A stretch of 64,000 bases of DNA, from the NCBI RefSeq assembly GCF_000980895.1, contig NZ_LAZX01000094.1, positions 868,001 through 932,000 on the forward strand, in the 5' to 3' direction. A program made the position numbers and the translations under genes. A model generated the notes under the pieces. It searched no databases, had not been told where the DNA came from, and saw only the letters and a list, made by a program, of their open reading frames with translations. Below are positions 18,797 through 27,955 of the stretch, piece by piece (the stretch's first letter is position 1; the number at the start of each line of letters is the position of its first letter). Source of the DNA: Sphingomonas sp. Ag1 (GTDB lineage Bacteria; Pseudomonadota; Alphaproteobacteria; Sphingomonadales; Sphingomonadaceae).

Positions 18797-19273
18797 TCAT
18801 CGGGCGGTACCGGCGCAGGCGGCGCAGCGGCCGCGCACCTCGATCACCGGGCGCACCGGTGAAAAGCCAGCGGCAGAGGCCGCGTCGCGGACCCCGCCGG
18901 TCAGGCGGTCATCGTCAAGATGAGTCGTCTGCCCGCACGAATCGCACACCAGGAAAATGCAGTCATGCAGGCAATCGGGGTGCGCATTGGCGACATAGGC
19001 GTTGGCGCTCTCCACCTTGCGGGCCAGGTTCGTTCCGACGAACAGATCCAGGATGCGGTACACGCTGTTGGCGGCAACGCGCCGCCCCTCCGCCTTGGAA
19101 ACGGCGTCGGCGATATCATAGGCGCTCGCCGGCTTATCGAACCCGGCCAGCGCGCCAAACACGCTGGCGCGCATCGCGGTCCATTGCTCCCCGGCACGTT
19201 CCAACGTTGCCTGGGCTGCCTCGGCCAGGTCTGCACCCTGCGGTTCGTGATGATCGTGATGAGCATGCGCCAT
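18797..19273 (-). CDS. zur: Fur-family regulator, Zur-like
   Basis: 158 residues. A His-rich N-terminus ([10 protein letters not shown]) is followed by a winged helix ([20 protein letters not shown], then SVYRILDLF) and a dimerisation domain with [20 protein letters not shown] and a final CAAC pair, giving the structural zinc Cys pairs of Zur. Zur represses zinc uptake genes when zinc is present. Assignment to Zur rather than Fur rests on the Cys-rich pattern and the short hinge. No Zur box was found. Confidence 0.8.
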   Translation of the reverse strand: MAHAHHDHHEPQGADLAEAAQATLERAGEQWTAMRASVFGALAGFDKPASAYDIADAVSKAEGRRVAANSVYRILDLFVGTNLARKVESANAYVANAHPDCLHDCIFLVCDSCGQTTHLDDDRLTGGVRDAASAAGFSPVRPVIEVRGRCAACAGTAR

Positions 19274-19392
19274 GATCTGGATTTAGGCAGGCGTGCACCG
19301 CGCAGCAAGCACGCGATACCGCCCGCGCCCTTGCGATGGTGACGCCGCCTGCCTCTCTCCCCTATGATCCGGCCTCGATCGGGAGAATGTTC

Positions 19393-20172
19393 ATGGATCT
19401 TGGCCTGTCCGGCAAAACCGCCATCGTCTGCGCGTCCAGCCAAGGGCTGGGCTTCGCCTGCGCGCAGGAACTTGCCCGCGCCGGCTGCCGTCTCGTCATC
19501 AACGGCCGCGATGCCGATGCGGTCGAGCAAGCAGCCGCGAAGCTGCGGCAGGATGCCGGCGTGGAGGTGATCGCCATCGCCGGCGACATCGGTGATCCGG
19601 CGGTGCAGGCCGATCTGGTCGCCGCCGCCGGTCGGCCAGACATTCTCGTCAACAACAACGGCGGCCCGCCCCCGCGCGGTTTCCGCGATCTTGACGAGGC
19701 TGCGATCCACGCCGGGCTCGATGCCAATATGGTCACGCCCATCCGCCTCGTTCAACAGGTCGTCGACGGGATGATCGAACGGCGCTTCGGCCGCATCGTG
19801 TGCATCACCTCCGGGTCAGTGAAGGCGCCCGCCGGCGGCCTTGATCTTTCCAGCGGCGCGCGCATCGGGCTGACCGGCTTCCTCGCCGGCGTCGCGCGCG
19901 AAGTGGCGAGCGCCAATGTCACGATCAACTTCCTCCTCCCCGGCCTGTTCGCCACCCGCCGCTTGCCCGCCGTCATGAACTTCGCCGCCAGATCGCAGTC
20001 GATCGATGTCGAGACGGCAGAGGCGCGCAGCCGCGATCGCATCCCGGCCAAGAGGTTCGGCGATCCGGCCGAATTTGGCGCAGCCTGCGCCTTTTTATGC
20101 TCGGATCGCGCCGGCTTTATCACCGGGCAGAGCCTCCTGATCGATGGCGGCGCCTACCCGGGCGTGCTATAA
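19393..20172 (+). CDS. Short-chain dehydrogenase/reductase with atypical active site
   Basis: 259 residues from the ATG at 19393 ([12 protein letters not shown]), which has GGGAG seven bases upstream. The cofactor loop is [12 protein letters not shown], and the central [11 protein letters not shown] replaces the usual NNAG. Where most SDRs have Tyr-x-x-x-Lys, this protein reads [14 protein letters not shown], so Tyr and Lys are missing. That is a feature of a recognised subgroup of SDR-like proteins. The C-terminal [15 protein letters not shown] is normal. The reaction is unknown. Confidence 0.8.
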   Translation: MDLGLSGKTAIVCASSQGLGFACAQELARAGCRLVINGRDADAVEQAAAKLRQDAGVEVIAIAGDIGDPAVQADLVAAAGRPDILVNNNGGPPPRGFRDLDEAAIHAGLDANMVTPIRLVQQVVDGMIERRFGRIVCITSGSVKAPAGGLDLSSGARIGLTGFLAGVAREVASANVTINFLLPGLFATRRLPAVMNFAARSQSIDVETAEARSRDRIPAKRFGDPAEFGAACAFLCSDRAGFITGQSLLIDGGAYPGVL

Positions 20173-20236
20173 AGTACAGCTTGTTTGCGCGCTGCGACAT
20201 TTTCTTGCATGGCCGCGCGCCGAAAGGAAACTTGCC

Positions 20237-21610
20237 ATGGCCTCCAATTGGGCCCCTCATAGCTGGACCTCTCACGAGGCTCGCCAACTCCCCGACTACC
20301 CCGATCAGTCCGCGCTGACCGCCGCGACCGATACGCTGCGCAGCTTCCCCCCGCTCGTCTTTGCCGGCGAAGCGCGCAATCTGACCGCTGAGCTCGCGCG
20401 TGTCGCGGCCGGCGACGCCTTCCTGCTGCAGGGCGGCGATTGCGCGGAAAGCTTCGCCGAGTTTCATCCCAACAACATCCGCGACACGTTCCGCGTCATC
20501 CTACAGATGGCGGTGGTCCTCACCTATGCCTCGAAGCTGCCGGTGGTGAAGCTCGGCCGCATGGCCGGCCAGTTTGCGAAGCCGCGCTCCGCCCCGACGG
20601 AAACGATCGATGGCGTCGAATTGCCCAGCTATCGCGGCGACAACGTCAACGACATCGGCTTCACCCCGGAATCTCGCACCCCTGATCCGAAGCGCATGGT
20701 GCAGGGCTATGCCCAATCCGCCGCGACGCTGAACCTGCTGCGCGCCTTCGCGCAGGGCGGTTACGCCAATCTCGCGCAGGTGCATCGCTGGACGCTGGAT
20801 TACATGGGTCGCAGCCCGTGGGCGGCGAAATATGCCGAAACCGCCGATCGCATCGGCGAGGCGCTCGATTTCATGGCGGCGTGCGGCATCGATCCCGAAA
20901 CCGTGCCCCAGCTCGCGCAGACAAGCTTCTACACCAGCCATGAGGCGCTGCTGCTTCCTTATGAGGAGGCGATGACCCGGCAGGATTCGCTAACCGGCGA
21001 CTGGTACGATACGTCCGCGCACTTCCTGTGGATCGGCGATCGCACCCGGTTCGAGGGCTCGGCGCACGTCGAGTTCCTCCGCGGGATCGGCAATCCGATC
21101 GGCGTGAAGTGCGGACCGACGTTGGAGCCCGACGTGCTGCTGCGCCTGCTCGACACGCTCAATCCCGGCCGCATCCCCGGCCGCATGACGCTGATCACCC
21201 GCTACGGCCATGACAAGATCGAGGCGGCCTTCCCCAAGCTGCTGCGCGCCGTCACGCGCGAAGGGCATCCGGTGGTCTGGAGCTGCGATCCGATGCACGG
21301 CAACGTTGTGAAGGCAGCGAACGGCTACAAGACCCGCCCGTTCGAGCGGATCCTGGCCGAGGTCCGCGGCTTCTTCGCGGTTCACCGCGCAGAGGGGACG
21401 CACGCCGGCGGCATCCACGCCGAAATGACCGGGCAGAACGTCACCGAATGCACTGGCGGCGCCGTCGACGTCACCGAACAGACGCTGGCTGACCGCTACC
21501 ACACGCATTGCGACCCGCGCCTCAACGCGGGGCAGAGCCTGGAGATGGCCTTCCTGCTCGCCGAAATGCTTAACGCGGAGATGGCGGAGCGCCGCAAGGC
21601 AGCCGCCTGA
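20237..21610 (+). CDS. aroG: 3-Deoxy-7-phosphoheptulonate synthase, class II
   Basis: 457 residues from the ATG at 20237 behind AAAGGAAA. It catalyses the first step of the shikimate pathway (PEP plus erythrose-4-phosphate). Class II (plant/AroAII type) marks are [66 protein letters not shown] and [15 protein letters not shown]. The length is normal. It is the last core gene before tRNA-Glu. Feedback control cannot be read from sequence alone. Confidence 0.93.
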   Translation: MASNWAPHSWTSHEARQLPDYPDQSALTAATDTLRSFPPLVFAGEARNLTAELARVAAGDAFLLQGGDCAESFAEFHPNNIRDTFRVILQMAVVLTYASKLPVVKLGRMAGQFAKPRSAPTETIDGVELPSYRGDNVNDIGFTPESRTPDPKRMVQGYAQSAATLNLLRAFAQGGYANLAQVHRWTLDYMGRSPWAAKYAETADRIGEALDFMAACGIDPETVPQLAQTSFYTSHEALLLPYEEAMTRQDSLTGDWYDTSAHFLWIGDRTRFEGSAHVEFLRGIGNPIGVKCGPTLEPDVLLRLLDTLNPGRIPGRMTLITRYGHDKIEAAFPKLLRAVTREGHPVVWSCDPMHGNVVKAANGYKTRPFERILAEVRGFFAVHRAEGTHAGGIHAEMTGQNVTECTGGAVDVTEQTLADRYHTHCDPRLNAGQSLEMAFLLAEMLNAEMAERRKAAA

Positions 21611-21681
21611 AATGAAAAAGGATGTCGCGGTGGGTTGACGACCCGCCGCGACCCCCGTAGAGGCGCCGCTCCCGCTTGCAC

Positions 21682-21757
21682 GGCCCCTTCGTCTAGCGGT
21701 CTAGGACGTCGCCCTCTCACGGCGAAAACACGGGTTCGAGTCCCGTAGGGGTCACCA
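21682..21757 (+). tRNA. tRNA-Glu(CTC)
   Basis: The acceptor GGCCCCT pairs with AGGGGTC, the anticodon stem TCGCC/GGCGA encloses loop CTCTCAC with anticodon CTC, and the T arm is ACGGG-TTCGAGT-CCCGT. Discriminator A and an encoded CCA follow. Its last 17 bp are repeated at 62137-62153, making it the integration site of the island. Confidence 0.95.
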
Positions 21758-21833
21758 ACTGGGCTTTAATGCCCGGAAACGCGCTATTCTGCCGAATTTG
21801 CCTGTCTGCTGGTACAGCGATATGGTACAGCGA
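21741..21833 (+). other. attL with paired integrase arm sites
   Basis: The core repeat is 21741-21757, then CGGAAACGCGC at 21774-21784, then GGTACAGCGA at 21811-21820 and 21824-21833 (start-to-start spacing 13 bp). The same motifs with the same 13-bp phase recur at the right end. They are best read as arm-type binding sites for the integrase or its excisionase. Confidence 0.7.
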
Positions 21834-21842
21834 GGCGAGAGA

Positions 21843-23657
21843 ATGGTGCAGATGGCGACGCCGTGGCTCCACCCGGATACGGGTGTCTACTATCTTCGAC
21901 GGCAGATCCCGAAGGAGCTTCGGCCCGCGTTCGGCGGCAAGGCGTTGGAGAAGCAGTCGCTGCGCACCAAGGACGTCGCGAAGGCCGCCATCCTCTTCCT
22001 CGAAGCCAACGCCAAGCTCGAGCGGCAATTCGAAGAGGCGCGGCGCCGGCTGCGCAAGACCGGCAGTGCCGGACCTTCGTTGCAGGATCAGGCCGAGCAG
22101 CTGGTACTCGCCTACTTTAACGGGCCGGAGTTCATGGAAGGCGGGCTGGATGGCGCCGAACGGCTCGAACTCGCGCGGATCGAGGTCGATCGCGGCCTGT
22201 GGAACGAAACCGAGAACGGGATGTCGTTCCCGCAGCCGGCTGAGGAGGACAGCTGGTGGGACCTGACCAACAACGCGGCTATGTACCGCGGCTGGAACGG
22301 CCGCCGCCCCGTCCAGCAGCATCCGCCCGGCACGATCTGGCACTGGCGCGACGACGCCTTCGCGGCGGATGCGCGAAGCCGCCAGATCTACCGCGTCGCG
22401 GCTCAGATCGCCCGCTTCAGCGGCATACCCGCGTCGCAGCTCCCGCCGACGCTTGCCGGCGCGATCGCCAGCTTCTTCAACGATCAGCCCGTCTCCTCGC
22501 CACGCGAGCGCCGGTCGCGCCCGCCCGGTTCGAGGCTGCGTCCCGACATGCGCATGACGGAGCTGTTCGGCTTATGGAAGACCGCACTCCAGCCCTCCGA
22601 GCAGACCGCGCACGAGTACGAGCAGTCGCTTGGTGACTTTATCGAGATGTTCGGTGACGTCCGCGCGGCCGAGGTCACCCCGGATGACCTTCTCGACTAT
22701 CGCGACGAGGCACTTAAGCTGCCCCGCTCCATGCCTCGGGTCGACCGCGCCCTCCCCTTCACTCGCCGGGTCGCGAAACACGAGACGACGTTCCCGAAGG
22801 TGAAGCCACCGACGCTGAAGAAGCGCGTCGGCGCGATCCAGGCGTTCCTCGCCTTCGCTTTCAAGCAGAAGTGGATCGCGACGAACGTGGGGGTCGGGAT
22901 CCAGATCGAGGGCTATTCCAAGACCGGCGGGCTTAAGCCGAACAGCCTCGACGAGGCCGAGATCGCACGACTGTTCGCCGCTCCGCTCTTCACGGACCTG
23001 TCCACCTGGCGAAGCGATCGCAAGGTGTCGAGCCGGACGCTGTACTGGCTCTTCCTCCTCGCGCTGACCACCGGTGCCCGCATCGAGGAGCTCGGACAGG
23101 CACTCCTCACAGACGTGAAGGTCGATGGTGACGTCATTTACATCGACGTGGATGACTATGTGACCGACGACGAGGCTGAGGATGTCGCCAAGTCGGTCAA
23201 GAACGCAAACTCCCGGCGCGTCATTCCCGTTCACGATAACCTGAAGAGGCTGGGATTTCAGCGCTATGCGTCGATGCTGCGGGATGCAGGCGAGGTCCAG
23301 CTCTTTCCCGACCTCACGCCGGGACGCTTCGGCAAGCGTACCAAGGAAGCCTCACGCGCGAGCAACCGCCTAATCGACAAGCTCGTGTCCAAGGACCGGC
23401 GCCTCCGCTTTCACAGCTTCCGGCACCAGTTCAAGGACTTCGCGCTCGAGGCAGGGATCACCGACCGCGTCGCCGACCAGATTACCGGCCATGCGCCGAC
23501 CACGATCGGCGGACGGTACGGCTCGGGAGTACGACTCCCTGCCCTCAGCAAGTTTCTGCACCAGATCAACTGGAGCTTCGTCGATTGGTCAGCAATCAGG
23601 CAGGCGAGTTCGGTTGCCGCGTGGAACGCGAATACGCAAATTCCAGACGATAACTGA
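21843..23657 (+). CDS. Tyrosine site-specific integrase (tRNA-Glu island)
   Basis: 604 residues from the ATG at 21843, which has GAGG seven bases upstream; starts at 21798 or 21822 would overlap the arm sites. The N-terminus (TGVYYLRRQIPKELRPAFGG, then KQSLRTKDVAKA) is the DUF6538-type arm-binding region of phage-like integrases. The catalytic core has LTTGARIEELGQ (Arg), FHSFRHQFKD (His-x-x-Arg), TGHAPTT and GGRYGSG (Tyr). The substrate is the 17-bp tRNA-Glu core. Confidence 0.9.
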   Translation: MVQMATPWLHPDTGVYYLRRQIPKELRPAFGGKALEKQSLRTKDVAKAAILFLEANAKLERQFEEARRRLRKTGSAGPSLQDQAEQLVLAYFNGPEFMEGGLDGAERLELARIEVDRGLWNETENGMSFPQPAEEDSWWDLTNNAAMYRGWNGRRPVQQHPPGTIWHWRDDAFAADARSRQIYRVAAQIARFSGIPASQLPPTLAGAIASFFNDQPVSSPRERRSRPPGSRLRPDMRMTELFGLWKTALQPSEQTAHEYEQSLGDFIEMFGDVRAAEVTPDDLLDYRDEALKLPRSMPRVDRALPFTRRVAKHETTFPKVKPPTLKKRVGAIQAFLAFAFKQKWIATNVGVGIQIEGYSKTGGLKPNSLDEAEIARLFAAPLFTDLSTWRSDRKVSSRTLYWLFLLALTTGARIEELGQALLTDVKVDGDVIYIDVDDYVTDDEAEDVAKSVKNANSRRVIPVHDNLKRLGFQRYASMLRDAGEVQLFPDLTPGRFGKRTKEASRASNRLIDKLVSKDRRLRFHSFRHQFKDFALEAGITDRVADQITGHAPTTIGGRYGSGVRLPALSKFLHQINWSFVDWSAIRQASSVAAWNANTQIPDDN

Positions 23658-23659
23658 GG

Positions 23660-23850
23660 GGGATATTGCAAGAGCAAAGCAGCGATCGTAAATTTCTGGA
23701 CGTGGCCGCCATCCTCTCTGCCCTTCTTGATCTCATCCTTGAGGCGCTTTTGCGCGAGTACCCGCTCGTGCTCAGGCGGGCCGATGCGATCAGCCGTGAC
23801 AAACGCCCCACATGCGCAGCACTGATCAGCGCAGCCTCGTCGCGGATGAC
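23660..23850 (-). pseudogene. Remnant of an unidentified gene
   Basis: On the minus strand, two adjacent frames join into a protein-like reading: VIRDEAALISAA in one, then AFVTADRIGPPEHERVLAQK and EDGGHVQKFTIAALLLQYPP in the next. This suggests a fragment with one frameshift near 23815 and with both ends lost. I do not recognise the family. Short plus-strand frames here are not convincing. Confidence 0.3.
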
Positions 23851-23854
23851 CTTA

Positions 23855-23922
23855 CGACCGCCAGCGGGCTGGCAAGCCTCCTAATCCCCTCCTTCAGAGC
23901 TCAATTGTATCTGGAGGACATC
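23855..23922 (+). promoter_or_regulatory. Conserved 5' leader with SD-covering hairpin, copy 1
   Basis: This stretch aligns closely with the minus-strand leader at 32412-32482. Shared blocks are CGACC(G/A)CCAGCGGG, TGGCA(A/G)GCCTC, then CAGA(G/A)CTCAA and TCTGGAG before the ATG. TTCAGA (23893-23898) pairs with TCTGGA (23910-23915), covering the Shine-Dalgarno GGAGG. A short frame ending RPPAGWQAS stops within the element in both copies. A translational control element is inferred. Confidence 0.6.
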
Positions 23923-24462
23923 ATGAACATGCAAAGTTTAGGTCGCGCTCTGCTGGACACGATGAAGGCCGAACTCGAGGCCGACGTTACTGGTGCGACG
24001 TCGATCATCGACGCTTATGACAAAGACTTCGAAGCCGTTCAGGCGCGGCTTGTCACGCTCGTTCGTAAGCACGCAGGGATCATCGACACGCAGCGGGGTG
24101 ATAGTCCGGAGCAACGGCTCAACAGTCTGCGACTTACGACCGCTTATCCGGGCGTGCGCAAGCAAGCTCTGAGGGCACTCATTCTCGAGAACGAGACGGC
24201 CATTCAGCGGCTGGCGCCTCTACTCATGGCGGCTATCGTGAAGCGGGACTTCGCAACCGCCGAACTCGAGATGGAGGATCAACGCAGTCAAGAGGTGAAG
24301 GCAGCGCAAGGCGAACACCGTAGGGACGGCCTCTACGCCGACGTAGCGACGGCTGCCGATCGGCTCCACACGGTGTACGGCGCGGAATACCATCACTGGA
24401 AATCACTCAACGCGGAGCAACTCACCGCAGTCGCCAAGATCCTGCTGGGAGATAAGGCATGA
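23923..24462 (+). CDS. Hypothetical helical protein
   Basis: 179 residues, starting MNMQSLGRALLDTMKAELEA. It is mostly alpha-helical and charged, with no membrane segment and no motif I can assign. The start follows CTGGAGGACATC, a strong Shine-Dalgarno that the leader hairpin could mask. It overlaps the next gene as ATGA, so the two were an operon before the second was truncated. Confidence 0.6.
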   Translation: MNMQSLGRALLDTMKAELEADVTGATSIIDAYDKDFEAVQARLVTLVRKHAGIIDTQRGDSPEQRLNSLRLTTAYPGVRKQALRALILENETAIQRLAPLLMAAIVKRDFATAELEMEDQRSQEVKAAQGEHRRDGLYADVATAADRLHTVYGAEYHHWKSLNAEQLTAVAKILLGDKA

Positions 24463-24720
24463 TCTGTGACGAGATGTGGAACAGCGTCGACGTCTACGGC
24501 TCGCCGGCGGAGATCGAGCGCTTCAAGGCCACGTGCTTCGACCCGGTGCCCGGGTTCCGAGAGTCCCCCCAAGTCCCCGATTTCAATGACGAGGCGATCG
24601 TCATGATCGGGGTGGCTGGGAGCCGGACCGACACATGGAACTTTCGTCACGGACGTGCCAAGACAGTAGGACATTATCGCTTCGCCTTCGACACGCTCAT
24701 GTGGTTTCCCACGCGTGATT
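24459..24720 (+). pseudogene. Truncated DUF1281/Api92-like gene
   Basis: The first 80 or so codons (WNSVDVYGSPAEIERFKATC, then FDTLMWFPTRDFERI) look like the ferredoxin-fold DUF1281/YubB-type proteins of plasmids and islands. After about 24715 the frame runs into DNA that codes on the opposite strand for a PLD-like protein. The open frame continues to 25166, but that part is antisense and not real. The family assignment is moderate. Confidence 0.5.
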
Positions 24721-25415
24721 TCGAACGGATCGGTCGCGCCGCCGGCGGCATCGGCCATCTCGACCAGCTGATCCGCGATCGGCCGGTCGACGCTGTGAAT
24801 GATCCGAACACCGTCCGGCCCGCCTGGCGCGACGGCGGCGCGCAGCGTCGCCGACCACGAGGCCGCCACATCCGAACCCGGGAAGTCCAGGCGGGGCGAG
24901 GTCGCCAGGGCCTCAAGGAAGTCCGCCATATCGGTGAGCGCAGCAGCATGCCTGGCGGGTCCGAGCATCTCACAAAGCTCAAGGTTGCGACCCCAGCCAC
25001 CGAACGTGAGGTTTCCCGAGCCGACCAGCAGGCGCGGCCCCTGATCGCCGTCCAGCAGCACGAACTTCGGATGGAAGCAGCCGCCGGGCGCCGCCACCGC
25101 ATCGACCGCGTAGTTGCGACCGACCTCGCGGGCGCCGGCCTCGCCGAGCGAAGCTGCCACGCCTGACACGTCCGCGAGGATGCGGACGTCGCTCGCGCCG
25201 ACCCGCCGGAGCGCGCGCAGCGGCGCGGCCTCGAAGAACCCCAAGCTCAGGGCGTATGTCCCGAAAAGCGCGCGCGTCCAGCGGCCCGCGCGCACTGCGT
25301 CGAGCGGATGCACGTCGGCAATACCCCCTGGTCGCCCTTCACCAGGTCCATCCCGCCAATGACCTCTTCCCCCCGTCGCGCCCCTTGGCGCCGCGCTCCG
25401 ATCCTGCCGCGTCAC
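24720..25415 (-). pseudogene. PLD-superfamily protein, 3'-truncated
   Basis: The N-terminal part reads LFGTYALSLGFFEAAPLRAL, then VAAPGGCFHPKFVLL and LLVGSGNLTFGGWGRNLE. This is the His-x-Lys plus GSGNLT signature of phospholipase D-like proteins that are usually followed by a helicase module in presumed defence genes. The gene is cut near 24720, where it meets the truncated DUF1281-like gene tail to tail. The remaining open frame to 24393 is antisense to that gene. Confidence 0.55.
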
Positions 25416-25571
25416 TCCGGAAGCGACAAGCCGAACTGTGATCTTGGTCGGTTTTCAGTCGGTTCCGACGCTTTCCGCCGCCCAAGCGTCAGTCGACGGA
25501 TGAAATCGGCCGCAGCCGGTGCTAGCGTCGCCCCGAGGCGATCTTCATCCGGAAACCGTAACGGGGACCGT

Positions 25572-25990
25572 GTGGCTGACAAGTTCTAGGACCTGAGGAA
25601 CCACGTCCCGATCATCGACTGCGGGGGCGTCAACGCCGCCACCGCGTCGATCGGGATCGCGAAGTCGGCTGTCCGCCGGCGACTCGGAGAACTCGAGCAG
25701 CGACTTGGCGCCACCCTCATCAACCGGTCGAACCGCAGCTTCGAGCCGACCGCCCTCGGCCGCCGCTACTACGACGGCGCCCGCGAGATCTCCGCCGCGC
25801 TCGACGCGGAAGCGCCCTTGATGCCGCCGGTTGGGGCGATCCGCTTCGTCATCGCCGCCGAGCCGGCTTTGGGCTCCGCCTTCGCAGCCGCCGTCGCGAC
25901 GCTGCCGGCCGCCGACGGCGTCGTTGCCTCGATCGTCGACGCCGTCAAGGACGTCGGGACCGCTGACAGGCATCTGGCACCAGGCATCAG
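25572..25990 (+). pseudogene. LysR-type regulator, nonsense-mutated and truncated
   Basis: From a GTG at 25572 the reading is VADKF, then a TAG stop, then DLRNHVPIIDCGGVNAATAS, KSAVRRRLGELEQRLGATLI and NRSNRSFEPTALGRRYY, the LysR winged-helix and linker. The TAG stands where a Gln codon is common in the family (CAG to TAG). Family resemblance fades by about 25990. It is not expected to be functional. Confidence 0.6.
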
Positions 25991-26263
25991 GTCCGCCGTC
26001 CCCGACTGGCGCGCCTCCTCGACTTCGAGGAGGCGCGGCTGCCCTTCGACGAGCAAATTCAATCGGTCCGGGCCAGGTTCTCCGCACTCCTTGGAGATGT
26101 TCTCGCCCGCCCCGATCTTCCGCGACAGCCGGGCCTCCTCGTCGCGACCGCCGATGTGTCGGCGATCATCCGAGGGATGCTGGACGCCGGCGGCGAACGT
26201 GGTGAGGACGGGCAACTTACGCTCGTCGCGCTTGTCCGACCCGCCGTCCTCGCCAGCTGCTGA
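25990..26263 (+). pseudogene. Remnant resembling a regulator C-terminal domain
   Basis: One frame reads RLLDFEEARLPFDEQIQSVR and then ARFSALLGDVLA, QPGLLVATADVSAIIRGML and LTLVALVRPAVLAS before a stop. It has no start and follows the LysR remnant in a different frame. The helical pattern is reminiscent of TetR-type C-termini, but this is uncertain. From here to 26567 I see no other coding sequence. Confidence 0.3.
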
Positions 26264-26567
26264 ATGGCAGCTCGGCGAAGCCAACCAACCACCTTCGGCT
26301 GAACGCCCGGCCGATTAAGGGAACGGCGCATGCAACCGGCCGAGCTACGGTCTCAACACAAAGGGATTAGTCGCCCCCCCCTGTCCCCCCCACCTGAACG
26401 AACGGTTGTTTACAACGATCTCGTTCCGTGAACGGACAGGCCGCTCTCCACCAAAGTGGAACCTGCTCCCCTAGTTCGTGCTCGCTTCCCCCACACTCCG
26501 TTGTAGCGGAACCTATTCCCCCCGAACTATTCCAGACAGCGTCGAGAACCTCAATCCGGTGTGACGC

Positions 26568-27467
26568 TCAAGAGAAGCCATCGAGCACGTCATCGCGATC
26601 TGCCGTCGCCTCACCGGGCACGATCCCGGCACGCTTGAAGCTCTGCATGTCCTGACTGCTTCGCGGAGGGTTGAGCTTTTCGTGTGTTTTAACGACGCCA
26701 AGGATAGCATCTCGCAGTTGGCGCTCGAACGCGTAGTCGCCGACCCACGCGTACAGCACCGACATGATCTGCGCGGTTTCTGCTCGACGTTCCTCCCGGA
26801 CAACAGCTTCTAACTTCGCTCTTTTCTCCTCACTCCGCTCAAGGCGTAGTTCATCTGCCATTTCCTCGGATGGTACAGCGCCGCTCAACGCGCGCATGAT
26901 TGCCCACGCCGGACCCATCGCGAACATTGGCTCCATCTCTGAGCGTAGCGCCTTATACACCGCTGATTGCAGAGTGGCTTGATCGTCCGCCTTTGCCTTG
27001 ACCAGCGCAGCTTCAGCCAAGTCGACCCGCTCCTGCGCCCGCTTGAGGGACTCCCTGGCCTTGGTGACGTCGTAGTCCGCACGGGAAACCGTTTGAGACT
27101 GCCGCTCCAGGTCACGCGATAAGGATTGTCCGTGAGTCGTTGGTCGCTTAGGCGCCGACCGGTCGTAAGGCCCTGGCCCCCCGCCCAGCCAGCGCTCCCA
27201 CAACTTCGGGTCGATCCGATCAGGCGTCATCGCCGTCGCAACTGCATTGAGGTACGCTACGCGATCCTCCTCTGTGCGCAGCAACGGCAATATGTGCAGA
27301 TTGAATACGAGAGCGCTGCTACCGCCTGTTGCGGAAACAGCCGCGATCTGCTCATCGCGCTCGTCTTGACCGCTGGCCTCGCCGTCCATCAATCCAAACG
27401 GATAACTGACAGCTTCGCCTTCAATCGACACAACGATTCTCCATAGCACCCCGGCGTTTCGCGCCAT
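26568..27467 (-). CDS. Hypothetical coiled-coil protein
   Basis: Up to 299 residues. The middle part (DYDVTKARESLKRAQERVDL, then AEAALVKAKADDQATLQ, then RLERSEEKRAKLEAVVREER) is a long charged coiled coil. A segment near SAVYKALRSEMEPMFAMGPA may be amphipathic. No catalytic motif is visible. It is isolated and transcribed away from the 27956 operon, with which it shares a 490-bp intergenic region containing repeated TGACACGC boxes. Function unknown. Confidence 0.55.
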   Translation of the reverse strand: MARNAGVLWRIVVSIEGEAVSYPFGLMDGEASGQDERDEQIAAVSATGGSSALVFNLHILPLLRTEEDRVAYLNAVATAMTPDRIDPKLWERWLGGGPGPYDRSAPKRPTTHGQSLSRDLERQSQTVSRADYDVTKARESLKRAQERVDLAEAALVKAKADDQATLQSAVYKALRSEMEPMFAMGPAWAIMRALSGAVPSEEMADELRLERSEEKRAKLEAVVREERRAETAQIMSVLYAWVGDYAFERQLRDAILGVVKTHEKLNPPRSSQDMQSFKRAGIVPGEATADRDDVLDGFS

Positions 27468-27955
27468 GATGAGGACCCAAGTCAGTTAAAACGTCAACCA
27501 GCCCTACGTAGTCTTTTGATTTGACACGCACCTCGTCGCGGCGTGCTAACACGAAAACAGCGTGTCATATTCGTGTTCTATGATGAGGAAAGTGCTTCTA
27601 CGACATGTCAGATCGTCGATTCTGACACGCTTAGAAAGTCGGGCGCAATACCGTAAATATGCCGCAGGCATGTTTACCTTGCTCTCACGCGCGCGTGCGC
27701 GCGAGGGGATCGGGGTCGAAGCCCCCTACCCTGCCGGTTGCATCGACCATCGATTTGACCGGGTTTGTGCCGCGTGGCCGCGTCAGGTCCTCCACCCGGC
27801 TGCGACGGGTTCCGGAAGGCGGCGCTGCCTTCGGCACCGGTGAAGTGACGGTTAGAAGGTGTGGGCTCGATCGAGCCCCGATGGTGAAGTGAAATTCGAA
27901 GGGGCTTGCCGCTCGCCGCGATGGCGGGCGGCCACGCAAGCGAAAGTCCCTGAAC
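27468..27955. promoter_or_regulatory. Intergenic region with TGACACGC boxes
   Basis: This region lies between divergent genes and is AT-richer than its surroundings up to about 27660. TGACACGC occurs at 27522-27529 and 27623-27630, with the inverted form GCGTGTCA at 27560-27567. Repeated boxes in both orientations suggest a regulator or partition-type binding site. Nothing coding is convincing from 27640 to 27955, including a purine/pyrimidine run CGCGCGTGCGCGCG near 27690. Confidence 0.4.

Noticed and set aside
16909..19275. A 788-codon open frame on the plus strand
   Set aside because: It is antisense to dxs and zur, has low-complexity Arg/His/Gly composition and no domain. It is a by-product of high GC content.
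24459..25166. 235-residue protein as one gene
   Set aside because: Only the first 80 or so codons are sense; the remainder is antisense to the PLD-like gene.
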